Positions 9,874 through 21,369 of a DNA stretch of 64,000 bases are shown here, one piece after another. The DNA comes from Cryptomeria japonica (Eukaryota; Streptophyta; Pinopsida; Cupressales; Cupressaceae): the NCBI RefSeq assembly GCF_030272615.1, contig NC_081412.1, positions 673,393,823 through 673,457,822 of the forward strand. Reading direction: 5' to 3'. Each line of letters opens with the position of its first letter. Position 1 is the stretch's first letter. The notes beneath the pieces are model-generated. The model saw only the letters and a program-made list of their open reading frames with translations. It was not told the origin of the DNA and ran no database searches. The position numbers and the translations under genes were made by a program.

Positions 9874-11039
9874 TAATGAATACTAAGAAGGGGGGGTGAA
9901 TTAGTATGCCAAAAATTACTGCACTAAAACACTTACACAGTCTAAAGATAAACTAGTAAAGCAGTCTGACAGTCAAACTGGTTACCACACATGCAAACCA
10001 GAATGTGAATAAAGCATTCACCCACAAAAGGAATACAACCATAACACAAGATATTTGACGTGGAAACCCAACTGGGAAAACACCACGGTGAGATGGAACT
10101 CACAAGTCACTATCTGTAGAATAGAAACTAGACCAGTTAAGGTCAGACCGATTAAGGTCTTACAATGTTCTTCATCAGAACAGATCTTGTTAGGAATCTC
10201 AATCTCTATTAGGAGATAAGTCTGATTAAAGAATACTTTGTTAGAGGATTTTAGATTCACATGTGTGAACCACCTTGTTAGGGGATTTTACAAAGGCTTT
10301 GAGGCCTACCTGGTTAAGGGCTATAGGCTTGTCAATGATGTGAGTAATCAACAAGTGTTTGATCTATCTAATAGCACAAACTGCTTGGTTAGATCCAGTA
10401 TTGCTCATAGATAATGCATTCCAGCATTACTTCAATATTCTCTCTCTCTCTCTCAGTTACAACTTGATCTTCTCTGATAAGATCGTTCTCAACTTCCACC
10501 TTAAACCCTAGCTCAACGTTAACTCTTTCAGCAACAACTTAAAAACCCTAGACATGATGTCCTTTTAAAGGAATCTGATTTCATGTCGGTCCAATAGGAT
10601 TACATTACAATTTCATAGGTTTAATGAATCTAGACATACTTAGTAACATGACACAAAAAGCACCGTTAATGTGTCGACACCATCAAACAATCGGTGGATT
10701 GGTAACTCATCACAAAATGTCAGTTGGTAACTCATCACAGAATATTACCGGTTCATACAAAATATTGGTTGATGATTTGATAAAAAATGAAGACTGGTAA
10801 GAACGTGTTGTGCCACTTTTCTCCCTCGTACTGCTTGTGATCTGTGAACTACTTGGGGTTGACATACCACTTTAGACTGGGAAACACATTTTGCAAAATC
10901 ACTAGTCTAGAGACTAGTATACAACATAACAGTTGGAACAAATACCGGTTGAGCACAAGCTCATTCATATAAAGGGGATCTCAATACAAGTGTGTGTCCA
11001 TCAATGATAATCACAACATAAACAACAAAAATGCCAACA
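9874..11039 (-). repeat. E2 5' LTR (1166 bp)
   Basis: It is the partner of 3195-4358. Its terminal TG has mutated to TA (plus-strand start TAATGAATAC). TTAGG follows at 11040-11044. Confidence 0.95.
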
Positions 11040-11044
11040 TTAGG

Positions 11045-12009
11045 GTTGTCTTTATTCATAGAGATGAATAGATTCCATTTTGGAGAGAAAAAGGTTAGAA
11101 ATACTAGAGTGATGGGCATTCCAATCCTAAAAATTTAGGACAACCTTCTACAAATAGATCCAAACACTCACATATTGCTTAGATCTAGGTTCGTGGCTTT
11201 GTTGGATGACTATAACTGACTATTTATCCATAATTACTTAAATTTCAACACATTTACCCTAATTTAAACATTTTTCATAAATCAACTTAAAAAGAGGGAA
11301 TCAAATCCTAATTCAGTAAATCCAATGAGAATTCTCAGCCCTATCCTTCTTGATTTGAGGCTAGATTTATTAGGTTCACCCCTTTTTAATGTAGTGGTCC
11401 CTAAGAAAAAAATAGTGATCTTCTCCCTTCTTGTGGCGGAAACCCTAAATTTTTAAACATTACATAAGCATGAATCAATTGAAGAGAATATATAGTAATA
11501 TGTATAAAAGTGAGACCTCTATCAACATGTTAGTTAAAGGTAGGAGAAAATTTGTCAATGTCACATATGTAGGAGAAGAATCAATATAAGTATCTTTGTC
11601 ATTAGAGATTTTGAGAGTTTCCCAACAAGAAAGCTCCTCTTCAATGTCATTTTTATATGCAGGATACTAACATTCATCAAGGGTGAGAAGTATATCCATA
11701 GTTTGATTTTCTTAAAAATGGGGGTTTATTTAGATCTTTGTATATCTCCCAAAGTGTGGCACAAATAATATTAAGGGAATAAATATTTGTAAAGTTCATG
11801 ATGTGCAATTGCTAAAACTAGGAATAGTTATTCCTAGGAGATGATTATTTGAAAATCCATACAAAATTCTACTAATGGGTACTTGGTTCAAGAACAAGCT
11901 AATGCATATCAAGAAAGAGACAAATCTATTCAAATTACTTTGGGATGTATTATTTCTAGGCCCTGTAATTTCCCTTTTTCACATTAAAGAGAAAAAAATG
12001 ATTTGTTAT
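11045..12009. other. Unassigned AT-rich stretch between E2 and E3
   Basis: No open frame of substance and no element ends were recognised. It is the pre-insertion sequence for both neighbours. Confidence 0.4.
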
Positions 12010-12507
12010 TGTTGGTGTAATTATTTATTCATCTTGGATATAATTACACTTTACTTAAGTTTGCTTAGGTACATGCACCATATTGTAATTTGCATATGAG
12101 ACACTTAGGGAGATGTGCATTCATTGCGGGTGTGTATGTAGGAGATTTTCCACCTTTTATGGTGTAATCTTGTTATTACTCTATCATATCCACTTATTGT
12201 GGAGTGATAATTCCACCTTTGGTGAGTGATCCACCTCATGTGGAATATATTACTATTTATCCTACCTACACCTACCTAACCTTGCATCTCATTGAGCCAC
12301 ATGTCATGGTTTTTTTCTCTCTTGTCTCTCAGCTTTGCCTTTATAGGAAGACTCATCTATATTGTATGTAACAATTCTAATGATCCAGTTGATCTCTTTT
12401 GGTATTATTTATAGGAATACATTTTATTCTTGTCATATTTTATCTTAGTTGTTATTGTGCCATCTTGTGTTCTCTTTGATCTTCGTTGCTTCAATCATAA
12501 TCTCTCA
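12010..12507 (+). repeat. E3 5' LTR (498 bp)
   Basis: It is paired with 16880-17359 and ends in CTCA next to the PBS. It contains 'cctttataggaagac' near 12340, a TATA-like motif. Confidence 0.93.
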
Positions 12508-12521
12508 TGGTATCAGAGTGG
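12508..12521 (+). other. E3 primer-binding site
   Basis: TGGTATCAGAGTGG matches the iMet-type site over the first 11 bases and abuts the LTR end. Confidence 0.92.
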
Positions 12522-14413
12522 TTAGAGCGGTATAGCCTTTGGAGAGATTTTGAAGGAGGTCAAGAGGTAGATCTTAGGATTAGCATCATTTAGAGGTGTC
12601 CTAGACTAGATCCAACCTCGCCATTGTGTCCAGGTGGCCATTTCTATGAATTTTGAGTATAAGTTTGGCTTATTTTGGTGAAAGTCAAATTTAGGGCCTT
12701 GAAAAAAACTTGCCCAATTTGGGTGCTATGGTATGATTTTTGCAAAACAAATTAAAAAAAAAATTCTTTTTTCTGCGAATTTTTTTTTAAATTCTATTAT
12801 ATATTTTTGTATTTTTTTCACTGAGTAAAAGTTTTATTTATATTTTAAAAAATTAAAAAAAATATATATTTGTTTTGGGGGGGAGGGGGGACATCACTGC
12901 ACCCCCCATACCATACCATGCCTACATGTGTTATAGGGTCTGCAGTGTCAGTGTACTTTGCCAACCCCACATTACCATCGTCACGTGTCATTCTCCATTC
13001 CCAACCATTTTGTAGTGAATGAGTTCCTTTTTTGAGAGTCAAAATCTACCGCTAGACTGATGATAATTGCCTAACGAGCCTCCCCGATCATCGCTTCCAC
13101 TGCACCAGTTTTACCACTGTCGGGATTCTTCCCATTCTGGCACCACCTCCTATACCCTACTCCACCGACATACTTCTCATTGCCACCTCTACCAGGTTTT
13201 GGCACCTCTCACCAATGACCCTATCTTCCCGATAGCAAGACAACCACTCATGACGCCATCACCGCTCCCGTCCTCAGCCCACCTGTAGTCTTCGACCATC
13301 GGCTGTTGTTGCTCCCACCGGTCCCATCACTGACTGATATGCCCACTGGGCATCCTTCATGCAACATGCGATTAATACCCATTAATCCATGGATCTTGGA
13401 CAATCAGCCACCTCAACAACATGTGGTAAAATTTGATTCACTAGGCATCACCCACTCAGCCATCCGTACATCCATATCATCTGTAACTCAGTACAGTGAC
13501 ACATCAAATTCATAACTCAGTCAGTACCATGTCATTTTCTGACTTACTTTCCATGTGCTCTACCACATCAGCAGAGATGTCAGTGACTATACCACCATGT
13601 ATTTTGCCATGTCACGACACATCATCTGATCATACAGTCAACACTGCTATATGTTAACTTTCGATTTGATCACATCATCAGTCTATACTATACGGACATC
13701 TACATAGTCAGAGAGGTGAAGTTTTGGTGATGGCCATATGGTAATCAAGTTTAACCTCATGTTTTACTGACATCAGCGCTAGATCAAAAGTTTTCAAAAA
13801 TTTTGGATCTCCTCACCATTTGGCTTTTTGATTTTATAGTTTAGATTCACGAGGCCACATCTTGCTCATTTTTGCTCCTTTTTAGGTGCAATTGTTTTTG
13901 AAATGGGATAATTTTTCATGTAATTTTACATGGTGGTGTTATTTTCTAATTTGGGTGGACAAATGTTTTATAAAATTCAATTTTTTGTGACTGTACCTAT
14001 ACAATCCTCATTTCTGCAAATTTTGGGACTCCATTTGGGCTTATACGAACTCTTTTTCAGGTGCCATTTTTTTTTGAAGTGTATGTTTTTTCGTCTACTT
14101 TCATAATCTTCTATCATTTTGCAATGATTTTTAGTTGAAATTTTACTTTTAGCATATGGTCTTTTTTGGCCAATTTGGCACTTGTATTGCATAGATATAC
14201 ACTTTTGGTCTTTTGCATTGTAGTTGTTAGCCAATTGGGGAAAGTTGTAAAACAAAATCAAAATTCCACTTTGTCTTTCTTTGCAAGTGGCCTATTGTAC
14301 ATGCACTGTATAGAAAGTGCCAAAATCATCATTTTTTGGGGGGTACTTTGAATGAATGAATTTGGGGGGTGTCTCTTGTCTTTTGTGGTTTTGTGTTCTT
14401 TCATTTTTCTACT
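12522..14413 (+). other. E3 untranslated leader (1.9 kb)
   Basis: There is no coherent long frame. An AT/poly-T part with a G run (about 12720-12900) is followed by a C-rich part (about 13070-13340) with short Pro/Ser/Thr/His-rich frames (13067-13288, 13306-13515). A CTTGCTCATTTTTGCTCC box at 13861-13878 is nearly identical to one in the E1 leader. Confidence 0.65.
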
Positions 14414-15680
14414 ATGGTTTCTCCTAATTTTCCTCTCTTAACTCCACATAATTATGCTACATGGAAAATTGATGCATGGAGTAAACTAATGGAAAAAGGA
14501 TTAACTCATTACATTGATGGAACTATTGTTTCTCTCACTGATCTTAAGGTTGATCCCAATGGTCACTTGGATTGGATCACTAATAACATCATGGAAATTG
14601 GTACCTTAAGAAAGTATGTATCAAAGGATCTCATATTTCATATTGAAAAATGTACCTTAATTAAGGATGCTTGGCAAAAATTTCAAGACTTGTATGGTCA
14701 ATTCGATGAGATTAGGGGATATCAAATTGCTAGTGATCTCACCATGTTAGATCTAAAGAACTTTGATACAATACAAGATTATGTCACTAAGGAAAAATAT
14801 TTGAGGGCACAAATCAAATATTGTGGCATTGATAAGAATGATACTCAATTGATCTTCAATTTTATGGGCAAGCTTCCACAAGAATATGTAGCATTGTTTC
14901 TAGTTTCCGAACCCATAGAATGACAATAGGCTCAAGCAACACAATGCCTACATTTGATGCTTTCACCGACATTTTGATGATGGAAATCTCTAAGTTGATA
15001 AGCATGGGAATTCTTATGACTTCTAAGTCTCAAGCATTAGTGGAAAATCAAGGGAACAAAGGAAATCAAGGAAAGGCCAAATCAAACAAGAAGAAAAGAA
15101 AATCAAAGCCTAAGGACAAATCACCACCTTCTCCACAACAAGGGGATTGATCCTGTTGAAAGAAGGATAATTCACCAAAGAAGGAGAGACCTAATTGTGC
15201 CTATTGTAAAAATGTTGGTCATGAAGAGTAATGTTGTCATTCTAAGAAGATTGATGAGCTCATACATATCCTCAAAAAGCACAACATTGATTTTCCTAAT
15301 ACCTACAAGGAGGATTCATTACCTTCCACTTCCTCACAATCAAAGGGGAAAGGGCAAGCATTCATGGCCTCAACAAGTTGGAAGACTCACTCTTTTGGGA
15401 CAAGAAATGGAAAAGCTCTTTGTGCTACTACAAGTCATTATTTAGGGAGATGGCTTCTAGATTCAAGGGCTTCTCATCATATGACATGTTCATAGTCTAT
15501 ATTTTCTATATTTGATCCTTGCACCATGCCACGGATTTTGATGGGAAATCACACATACATGGATGTGATTGGGAAATAAATTATTTCCATTGGTGATAAC
15601 TCCTTCAATTATGTGTTGTGTGTACCCCATTTGACAAACAATATTCTTTCCATCTATCAAATCACACAGGGGCAATAAAA
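14414..15680 (+). pseudogene. gag: E3 Copia Gag, protease and pre-integrase remnant
   Basis: ATG 14414-14416 starts the Copia Gag pattern LLTPHNYATWKIDAWSKLM. A UBN2-like domain continues to about 14915, where a frameshift moves the frame; it then reads TMPTFDAFTDIL and onward. A Lys-rich stretch leads to one knuckle, CAYCKNVGHEE followed by a stop and CC (near 15200). The protease core reads WLLDSRASHHMT, with Arg where Gly is needed in D-S-G. CVPHLTNNILSIYQIT near 15620 is GAG-pre-integrase-like. Several TAG/TGA/TAA stops are present, and an A-run at about 15676-15684 causes another shift. Confidence 0.87.
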
Positions 15681-16557
15681 AAAATTGTGGAGTTCACACC
15701 TGAGCCAGTTTTCATTAGACACTTGGAGACTAGAGCTATCATTATAACTGGGGTGGTGGATCATGCATCTTGATTATACACCTTTTTAGATTTTGTTTCT
15801 ATCGATAAGGATGATTTTACATATGATGATTCTGCACATGATGATGGTTCAGATTTTGAGGAGAACTTTGGGTGTTTGAACTTGGGGATGCTCACATGTG
15901 ACCCTATTCTTGAGCCTTGTATTTCATCTCCTCCTATTGATATCATATAACCTATTTCACCTAATTATGTAGCTAGTACACCAATTTTGCATTCTTGTGA
16001 TTCAGTGCAGCAGGACATTTCTTGTCTTCCAACTTTAGTTCATTGGGATGACTACTTGACAAACATTTTAGGTTTGTTTGTGGAGTCCTACATTGAAGAT
16101 TTGGGAGACATCATTGTTGATATTCATATTCTCTTTGATGAAGATTATCCTTCTTTGATTGTTGCGAGGGAACACTTTGACCCTCTTGTTCATTCTCAAC
16201 TTGATCATTCTTTTGAGGTTGACATTATTGTGGATTCTTATGTACAATAGTTGGAGGTCTCTTTATCCTTAGAGGAGACATGTGAGTCTTTGGGGGTAGT
16301 TCTACATTCATCTCCACTAGATCTTCGAATGCCTTTTTCAATAATGTGGAGCATTTCACCACCTTTGGAGGGGGCATCTTTTAGCAACGAGATGGGGACA
16401 CTTGAGCAGTTTTTAGAGACTTCATTCATCATGAGATTTTTTCTGACATCTTCCCTTCATGATTGGGGAGACTTTATGGATACACCTTTGGTTTTGTTTA
16501 TTTCTAAGGGGAGGAATGTTGTTCAACTTTGGTGGAGTAGTTTCTTCATACATCTTT
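15681..16557 (+). pseudogene. E3 acidic ORF replacing pol, unknown function
   Basis: A single frame of about 292 codons has only three internal stops (near 15771, 15948, 16248) and ends at TGA 16557. Its first 30 residues (VEFTPEPVFIRHLETRAIII) look like the usual Copia stretch after GAG-pre-integrase. What follows is Asp/Glu-rich (e.g. DDSAHDDGSDFEENF; FVESYIEDLGDIIVDIHILF) and then Ser/Leu/Phe-rich. No integrase, RT or RNase H motif is seen. The length and single frame argue against random drift, but I recognise no family. Confidence 0.6.
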
Positions 16558-16879
16558 GAGTTTCTATCATTGGTTCAAATTCTATATTGAGGGAGGGATA
16601 CCTATCTTCTCTTCTTCTCTCATATGGGGAGGACTTTTTACTCACATGGTGTTTGGTCCTTTACATACTTCTTTGAGAGTTTTTTGTATAGTTTTCATCT
16701 CTCTTTTGGGGGAGGGTTTTTTCCCATTGGATTTTTCTCTCTTTCCCCACTTTATGAGAGATTGCATTGGTTTGCATGCATTTGCATTTCTACATGGGTA
16801 CCTAACATGGCCATGTAGTCGAGACCCATCTTTCATTGTAGAGTTAAGTGCATTCCCCTAAGTTACACTTAATGGGGGA
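16558..16879 (+). other. E3 3' non-coding region with polypurine tract
   Basis: Frames here are short and hydrophobic, with no clear protein. The tract AATGGGGGA at 16871-16879 abuts the 3' LTR and is the likely PPT. Confidence 0.75.
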
Positions 16880-17359
16880 TGTTGGTGTAATTATTTATTT
16901 ATCTTGGATATAATTACACTTTACTTAAGTTTACCTAGGTACATGCACCACATTGTAGTTTGCATATGAGACACTTAGGGAGATGTGCATTCACTAGGAG
17001 TATGTATGTAGGAGAATTTCCACCTTTTATGGTGTGATCTTGTTATTACTCTATCATATCCACTTATTGTGGAGTGATAATTCCATCTTTGGTGGGTGAT
17101 CCACCTCATGTGGAATATTTTACTATTTCTCCTACCTACACCTACCTGCCCTTGCATCTCATTGAGCCACATGTCATAATTGTGTGCTCTCTTGTCTCTT
17201 AGCCTTTCCTTTACAAGAAGGCTCATCTACATTGAATGTAACAATTATGATGATCCAGTTGATCTCTTTTGACATTATTGATAGGAATACAGTTTATTCT
17301 TGTCATATTTTACCTCTCTTGTGGTCTCTTTAATCTTGGTTGCTTCAAGCATAATCTCA
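16880..17359 (+). repeat. E3 3' LTR (480 bp)
   Basis: It aligns throughout with 12010-12507, with scattered substitutions and short indels. Confidence 0.93.
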
Positions 17360-17379
17360 TAGTTATTAACATTAGTGAC

Positions 17380-17475
17380 TATGAATATACATATACATAT
17401 ATGTATATGTATATATCTACATCTACATATACCATCTACATACATACATATAAATGCACACACACACACTCAAAC

Positions 17476-17509
<34 letters not shown>

Positions 17510-17723
17510 GTATACATATATACATGTATATATATACATATATACATGTATATATATACATATATACATCTATATATAAGAATATATACATATACATATA
17601 TATGTGTATATATGTACATATACATACACATATATATACATACATATACATACACACATATATAAACACACACACACACACACATACACATATATACATA
17701 TACATATCTGCATACATACATAA

Positions 17724-17756
<33 letters not shown>

Positions 17757-17757
17757 A
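17380..17757. repeat. TA/CA compound microsatellite
   Basis: About 380 bp of alternating purine/pyrimidine dinucleotides (TA, CA/TG) with 'tacata' units. Open frames across it on both strands are composition artefacts. It starts about 20 bp past the E3 3' LTR. Confidence 0.95.
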
Positions 17758-17759
17758 AG

Positions 17760-18040
17760 AAAGTTATATGAGTTGATTTATTAAAGATTCCTATGTGTAA
17801 TCCCCCAAAGATAAGGATATATGTGAAGGAGCTTCATAATTTGAGTGAATGTGCATGAAAAATCCCCTAAATAGCTCAATTTAGAAATCCCTAGAAATTT
17901 ACAATGTTTGACACTTTATAAATTTGGGCATTTACAAAGTAGAAGTTAATTTTGTAGAATTTTACAATGTCTAATATGGACTAGAAAGAGAAAAGTAAAT
18001 CAAATTATGAAATAAAAATAACCTATACATGAATGTGTAT
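17760..18040. other. Short AT-rich gap between microsatellite and E4
   Basis: Nothing recognisable. The left break of E4 lies near its right end. Confidence 0.4.
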
Positions 18041-18049
18041 TGCTCAAAA

Positions 18050-18880
18050 AATATTTTCTTTCTTAAAAGTTTCAAAAGCATCTGATTTATGTTTTAGGAA
18101 ATCTACCCATGTTTTCTTGGTTGCATCATCTATAAAAATAATATAATAACAAGAGCCACCAAGAGATGATACCTAACCTATTCCCCATACCTCTGAATGC
18201 ACAAGCTCTAATTTCTCACTCTTCTTCTCTTTCCCAACTTTGAAAAATCTGACTCTTTTTTGTTTACCGTAAACACAATTTTCAATAAATTCTAAATCAA
18301 CCTGCTTCAATCCTGGCAACAAATTTTAAGGGTGAAGGATTTTCATCCATTTCTCACTCATGTGCCCAAGTCTATGGTGCCATAGTTTTGAATATGTCCT
18401 TGCAACATCTATTGTAGTTGTCTCTGCAACAACTTTTTCTATACTAGCTAAGGTAGAGTAAGTATTATCAGTACACAAATACAATGTGCCTACCTTTTCA
18501 CCTTTATCTACTACTAATGCACAATTAGTGACCTTCCAAACATTGTATGTAAAGGTAACTATGTAGCCTTCATTGCCTAGTTGTCCTGCAGAATTTAAAT
18601 TTCTTCTTAAATTAGAAACATGGCTTACCTCCTGCAACAACCAGACATTCCCAATCTACAACTTTATCTTTATCTTTCTTTTTCCAACAATCTGGCAGGG
18701 CTCATCATCACCCAAATATACTTGTCCAAAATCACCTTGAACATAATATAGAAAATATTTTTTATGGGGTATTGCATGAAATGAAGCCCCTGAATCTATT
18801 ACCCAAGAATCATTAACATTATCTAACAATAGAATCAAGGCATCTTGTAAAATATTATTTGCAACATTAGCTTCATTAGT
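18050..18880 (-). pseudogene. pol: E4 protease, GAG-pre-integrase and integrase start
   Basis: Protease core DSWVIDSGASFHAIPHKKYF lies near 18770-18810 with D-S-G intact. GAG-pre-integrase follows (18640-18326), ending in LWHHRLGHMSEKWMKIL with its conserved histidines. The integrase core starts LELVHSEVWG near 18210, where the first catalytic Asp appears as Glu, then FIDDATKKTWVDFLKHKSDAF. The domain breaks off near 18060, before the second catalytic residue. This is a copy cut by deletion. Confidence 0.85.
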
Positions 18881-19679
18881 GTTATCTTCATTTTCGTCTC
18901 CTTGTTTGTTGTTCCAAGACTAGCAATATTTCTTTAAATGTCGTGGATTTTTGCAATACCAACAATCCTTTCTTCCTCTGGATTGAGAGAGTCATTTCTT
19001 TGACTTCTCTCCTAACTTCTCATGCTCAGGGCCTTTTTCTCTTTCCTTTGATCTTCCCATGTTCTCTACATTTAAAATAGCACTCGATGGTGCTAAAGTC
19101 TCACCCATTCTTTTTCATCGAATTTCCTCACTTAGGATAACACCAACAACATCATCAAATTTAAAAGTATTTGAACCAAAGACAAAATTACTTATAGCCA
19201 TAACCAAGCTATTCCAACTGTCTGGCAAAGAACATAAAATTAAGAGAGCCCTAACCTCTTCATTAAAGTTAACTTTTATAGAAGACAATTGGTTGGTAAC
19301 TATATTAAATTCATTTAAATGATACACTATATATCCTCCCTCACTCATTTTCATATGAAATAAACGCTTCATAAGAAATACCTTATTCGAAGCTGAGGGT
19401 TTCTCATACATTTTAGCCAATGCTTACAATAGATCTATAGTTGTTGTTTCTTTTGATAGATTGAATGCTATAGATGATGCCCGACATAACTGAATGGTTC
19501 CTAGTGCCTTTCTATCTAGAATATCCCAATCTTCATCTAACATCATGGTTAGTTTCTTTGACTTTACTTCCAGTGCCCCCCCACAGATCCTTTTGATATA
19601 GGTAATCATCTATCTTTATTTTCCATAACTAATAATTCTATCTATTGAACTTCTCGACCTTGAATTTGGTTTCTTCCAT
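18880..19679 (-). pseudogene. gag: E4 Copia Gag
   Basis: ATG 19677-19679 starts METTK-like sequence (MEETKFKVEKFN) with two stops soon after. A frameshift falls at the G/C run near 19576-19583. The UBN2-like body reads KMYEKPSASNKVFLMKRLFH and following (19420-19115). The knuckle CWYCKNPRHLKKYC (near 18920-18965) has Arg where Gly is usual, with all four metal ligands kept. Confidence 0.85.
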
Positions 19680-19726
19680 TGCTCCCACTCAAATCTAAAA
19701 GTCCCTTCCAATTTACAAAAATGCAA

Positions 19727-19739
19727 GCCTCTGATACCA
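19727..19739 (-). other. E4 primer-binding site
   Basis: TGGTATCAGAGGC on the minus strand, two bases (AT) from the LTR end. Confidence 0.9.
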
Positions 19740-19741
19740 AT

Positions 19742-20002
19742 TGTTAGGGTTAAGGTAGATCTAGAGAAAGTACAAATTAACAATTATATGCAGATACAAA
19801 TATAAAAGATGAAGAAAAAATGCATAACATAGATAACACATAGATTTAATGTGGTTCACCCAAGATGGGCTACATCCACCAAACACAGTCACCCAATCTT
19901 TTCTTATTATCCACTAAATCAGTACAACATCATTACAATGCCTTATGCATTCTAGCTGCTTATAGCATGTAATTTTAGGGCAACATAAAAAGTTGACTAA
20001 CA
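19742..20002 (-). repeat. E4 5' LTR (261 bp)
   Basis: The plus-strand termini are TGTTAGGG and GACTAACA, giving TGTTAG at both ends as an inverted repeat. The inner end adjoins the PBS. The outer end was set from the inverted repeat only, since the second LTR is lost. Confidence 0.78.
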
Positions 20003-20678
20003 AAGAATAACCCTAACCCTAAAGAAATATTCTTGTAATCTTCTTCCTATACATGTATTCTTGTACTTGTATTTTCATATTCTCATATTCATCTACTCTT
20101 GTATTCTCATATTCTCATACGTACGAGAAATCTCTTGGTGAAGCTCCACTCGACAAGAGCCTTCAGCTCCCAAATACTCTAGCCCTTCAGGCTGAATCGT
20201 CCACCCAATGAGTGTACAATACTAGTATGATCAGTGACCACATACCAATACAATGAACTCACCAATAACTCATTTTCCTTCAAATGATCAGGGAAACTCC
20301 TTGATGTTTCTAACAACACCAATGGCATTTGACCCTTAATAACAAATTGTGATGATTGCAAACCTTTATGTTGATTCTTGTGTTGTTTTCACATACTAAA
20401 GAGATAATTATGGAGACAATCTTGATTAAGACCCAATAAGCTAATATTATTACTAATAAAAATGGGGGATGAAATATTTGGTATTGCTTACTCAAGAAAA
20501 AAATGATGCTGCTCAAACATGCCATAGCAATGTACTAATTGTAGGACATAGAAAAAGAAAAGTACCTCGAGTACCTTTGGGTTCAAAGTATCTGATGGAA
20601 CTTTTGGACACTCTGAATATGTACTACAATCCATTGGATTTAAACAGAGGTCCTCACACACCCTTATATTTATTTGTT
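20003..20678. other. Unassigned stretch between E4 and LINE fragment
   Basis: It has 'tattctcat'-type short repeats near 20050-20120. No coding frame with family features was found. Confidence 0.4.
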
Positions 20679-21360
20679 CTACATTTGAAATTGAGAGGTG
20701 AGATGATCTAGATGAGATGTATGTTGATTTACAATCTCAGGATCATCTATTACAACCTTTTGTACGTATAGACTAGATTTAAAATCAATGGTAATCTTTT
20801 GAGGGGTCATCTTGGAGATATCCACCAGGATACATACTCTAACTAGTTTTCCTATATATTCAAACGAAACTAAATCATGTTGCATAAAAATACACATTTG
20901 GTTGGCAAAGGATTCTATTAAATCTGGATCTCTGTATTCAAGAGGCAGTGAAGGAAAATAAATCAAAACAAGTATGAACTTAATAACCTCCTATTTGGGA
21001 TTGAATTTAGGCATCCAGGGTAGGGTTGATAGTCCTATTCCTTCACAGAACCAATGTTTATCTTTGTGCGCCTTATCTTAGTCATTTTGAGGAGGAAAGT
21101 AAACAATGAAGAAACCCTCACCATGATCAATGTAGAAACTATCTTGCAGACTTATCCATGTCTAAAATTCCCACTTACATAGAGAATTTATGGGGAGAGG
21201 GTTAACAAAAAGCTTTCCTATTAGGGTCATGCCCTTCATGATTTTGATCTAAGGAGATAAAAGCTCTTCCGAAACTATAATCTTAAACAAACCTGCATTA
21301 TTACCTCTACCAACATTGACAAGCTTGGGAGGGTACTCAGTTGGAATAGTGTCCATTTAC
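20679..21360 (-). pseudogene. E5: DUF4283-like fragment of a plant LINE ORF1
   Basis: Minus-strand translation with a few stops shows the DUF4283 order: SFYIDHGEGFFIVYFPPQND (near 21090-21140), HWFCEGIGLSTLPWMPKFNP (near 21000-21060), then FPSLPLEYRDPDLIESFANQ and LVRVCILVDISKMTPQKITI (20960-20780). This domain is found in ORF1 of plant L1-like LINEs and related RNA-binding proteins. No zinc knuckle or reverse transcriptase was found next to it, so this is a fragment. It could also come from a reverse-transcribed host DUF4283 gene. Confidence 0.6.
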
Positions 21361-21369
21361 TTCTTCCTG

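Larger units (their letters stand above)
3195..11039 (-). mobile_element. E2: complete non-autonomous LTR element, Sirevirus-like, no pol
   Basis: It is 7.8 kb with two LTRs (3195-4358 and 9874-11039), TTAGG target duplication, an iMet-type PBS (9859-9871) and a purine tract next to the 3' LTR. The interior, read on the minus strand, holds a Gag remnant with four zinc knuckles (8672-9835) and one long non-pol ORF (about 8102-5005). No protease, integrase, RT or RNase H motif is present in any frame. The LTR start (TGTTGGCAT) and the GGGGGAG-type purine boxes resemble Sirevirus Copia elements. I counted about 28 differences in the first 325 aligned LTR positions, so the insertion is old. It must have been mobilised by another element's enzymes. 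Confidence 0.9.
12010..17359 (+). mobile_element. E3: complete non-autonomous Copia element
   Basis: LTRs at 12010-12507 and 16880-17359 share TGTTGGTGTAATTATTTATT at the start and 'cataatctc...ca' at the end. A PBS adjoins the 5' LTR and a purine tract AATGGGGGA adjoins the 3' LTR. The interior holds a long leader, gag, a protease-like segment, a GAG-pre-integrase-like segment and then an acidic ORF. Integrase, RT and RNase H are missing. GTTAT precedes the element (12005-12009) and recurs at 17362-17366, two bases beyond the expected end, so the target duplication is only a candidate. Confidence 0.88.
18040..20002 (-). mobile_element. E4: truncated Copia element
   Basis: Read on the minus strand: LTR 19742-20002, PBS 19727-19739, Gag from 19679, zinc knuckle, protease, GAG-pre-integrase and the first part of the integrase core. 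The sequence stops making sense near 18060, so RT, RNase H and the 3' LTR are lost. AAGAA (20003-20007) would be the right target duplication. Confidence 0.85.

Noticed and set aside
13067-13515. Pro/Ser/His-rich ORFs in the E3 leader
   Set aside because: They are short, lie before gag and reflect the C-rich composition; no domain is recognisable.
17269-17784. Tyr/Ile/Thr- and Cys/Val-rich frames on both strands
   Set aside because: They are translations of the TA/CA microsatellite with no independent support.
20009-20024. Telomere-like 'ccctaaccctaaa'
   Set aside because: Only two units next to a Copia LTR; too short for an interstitial telomere.
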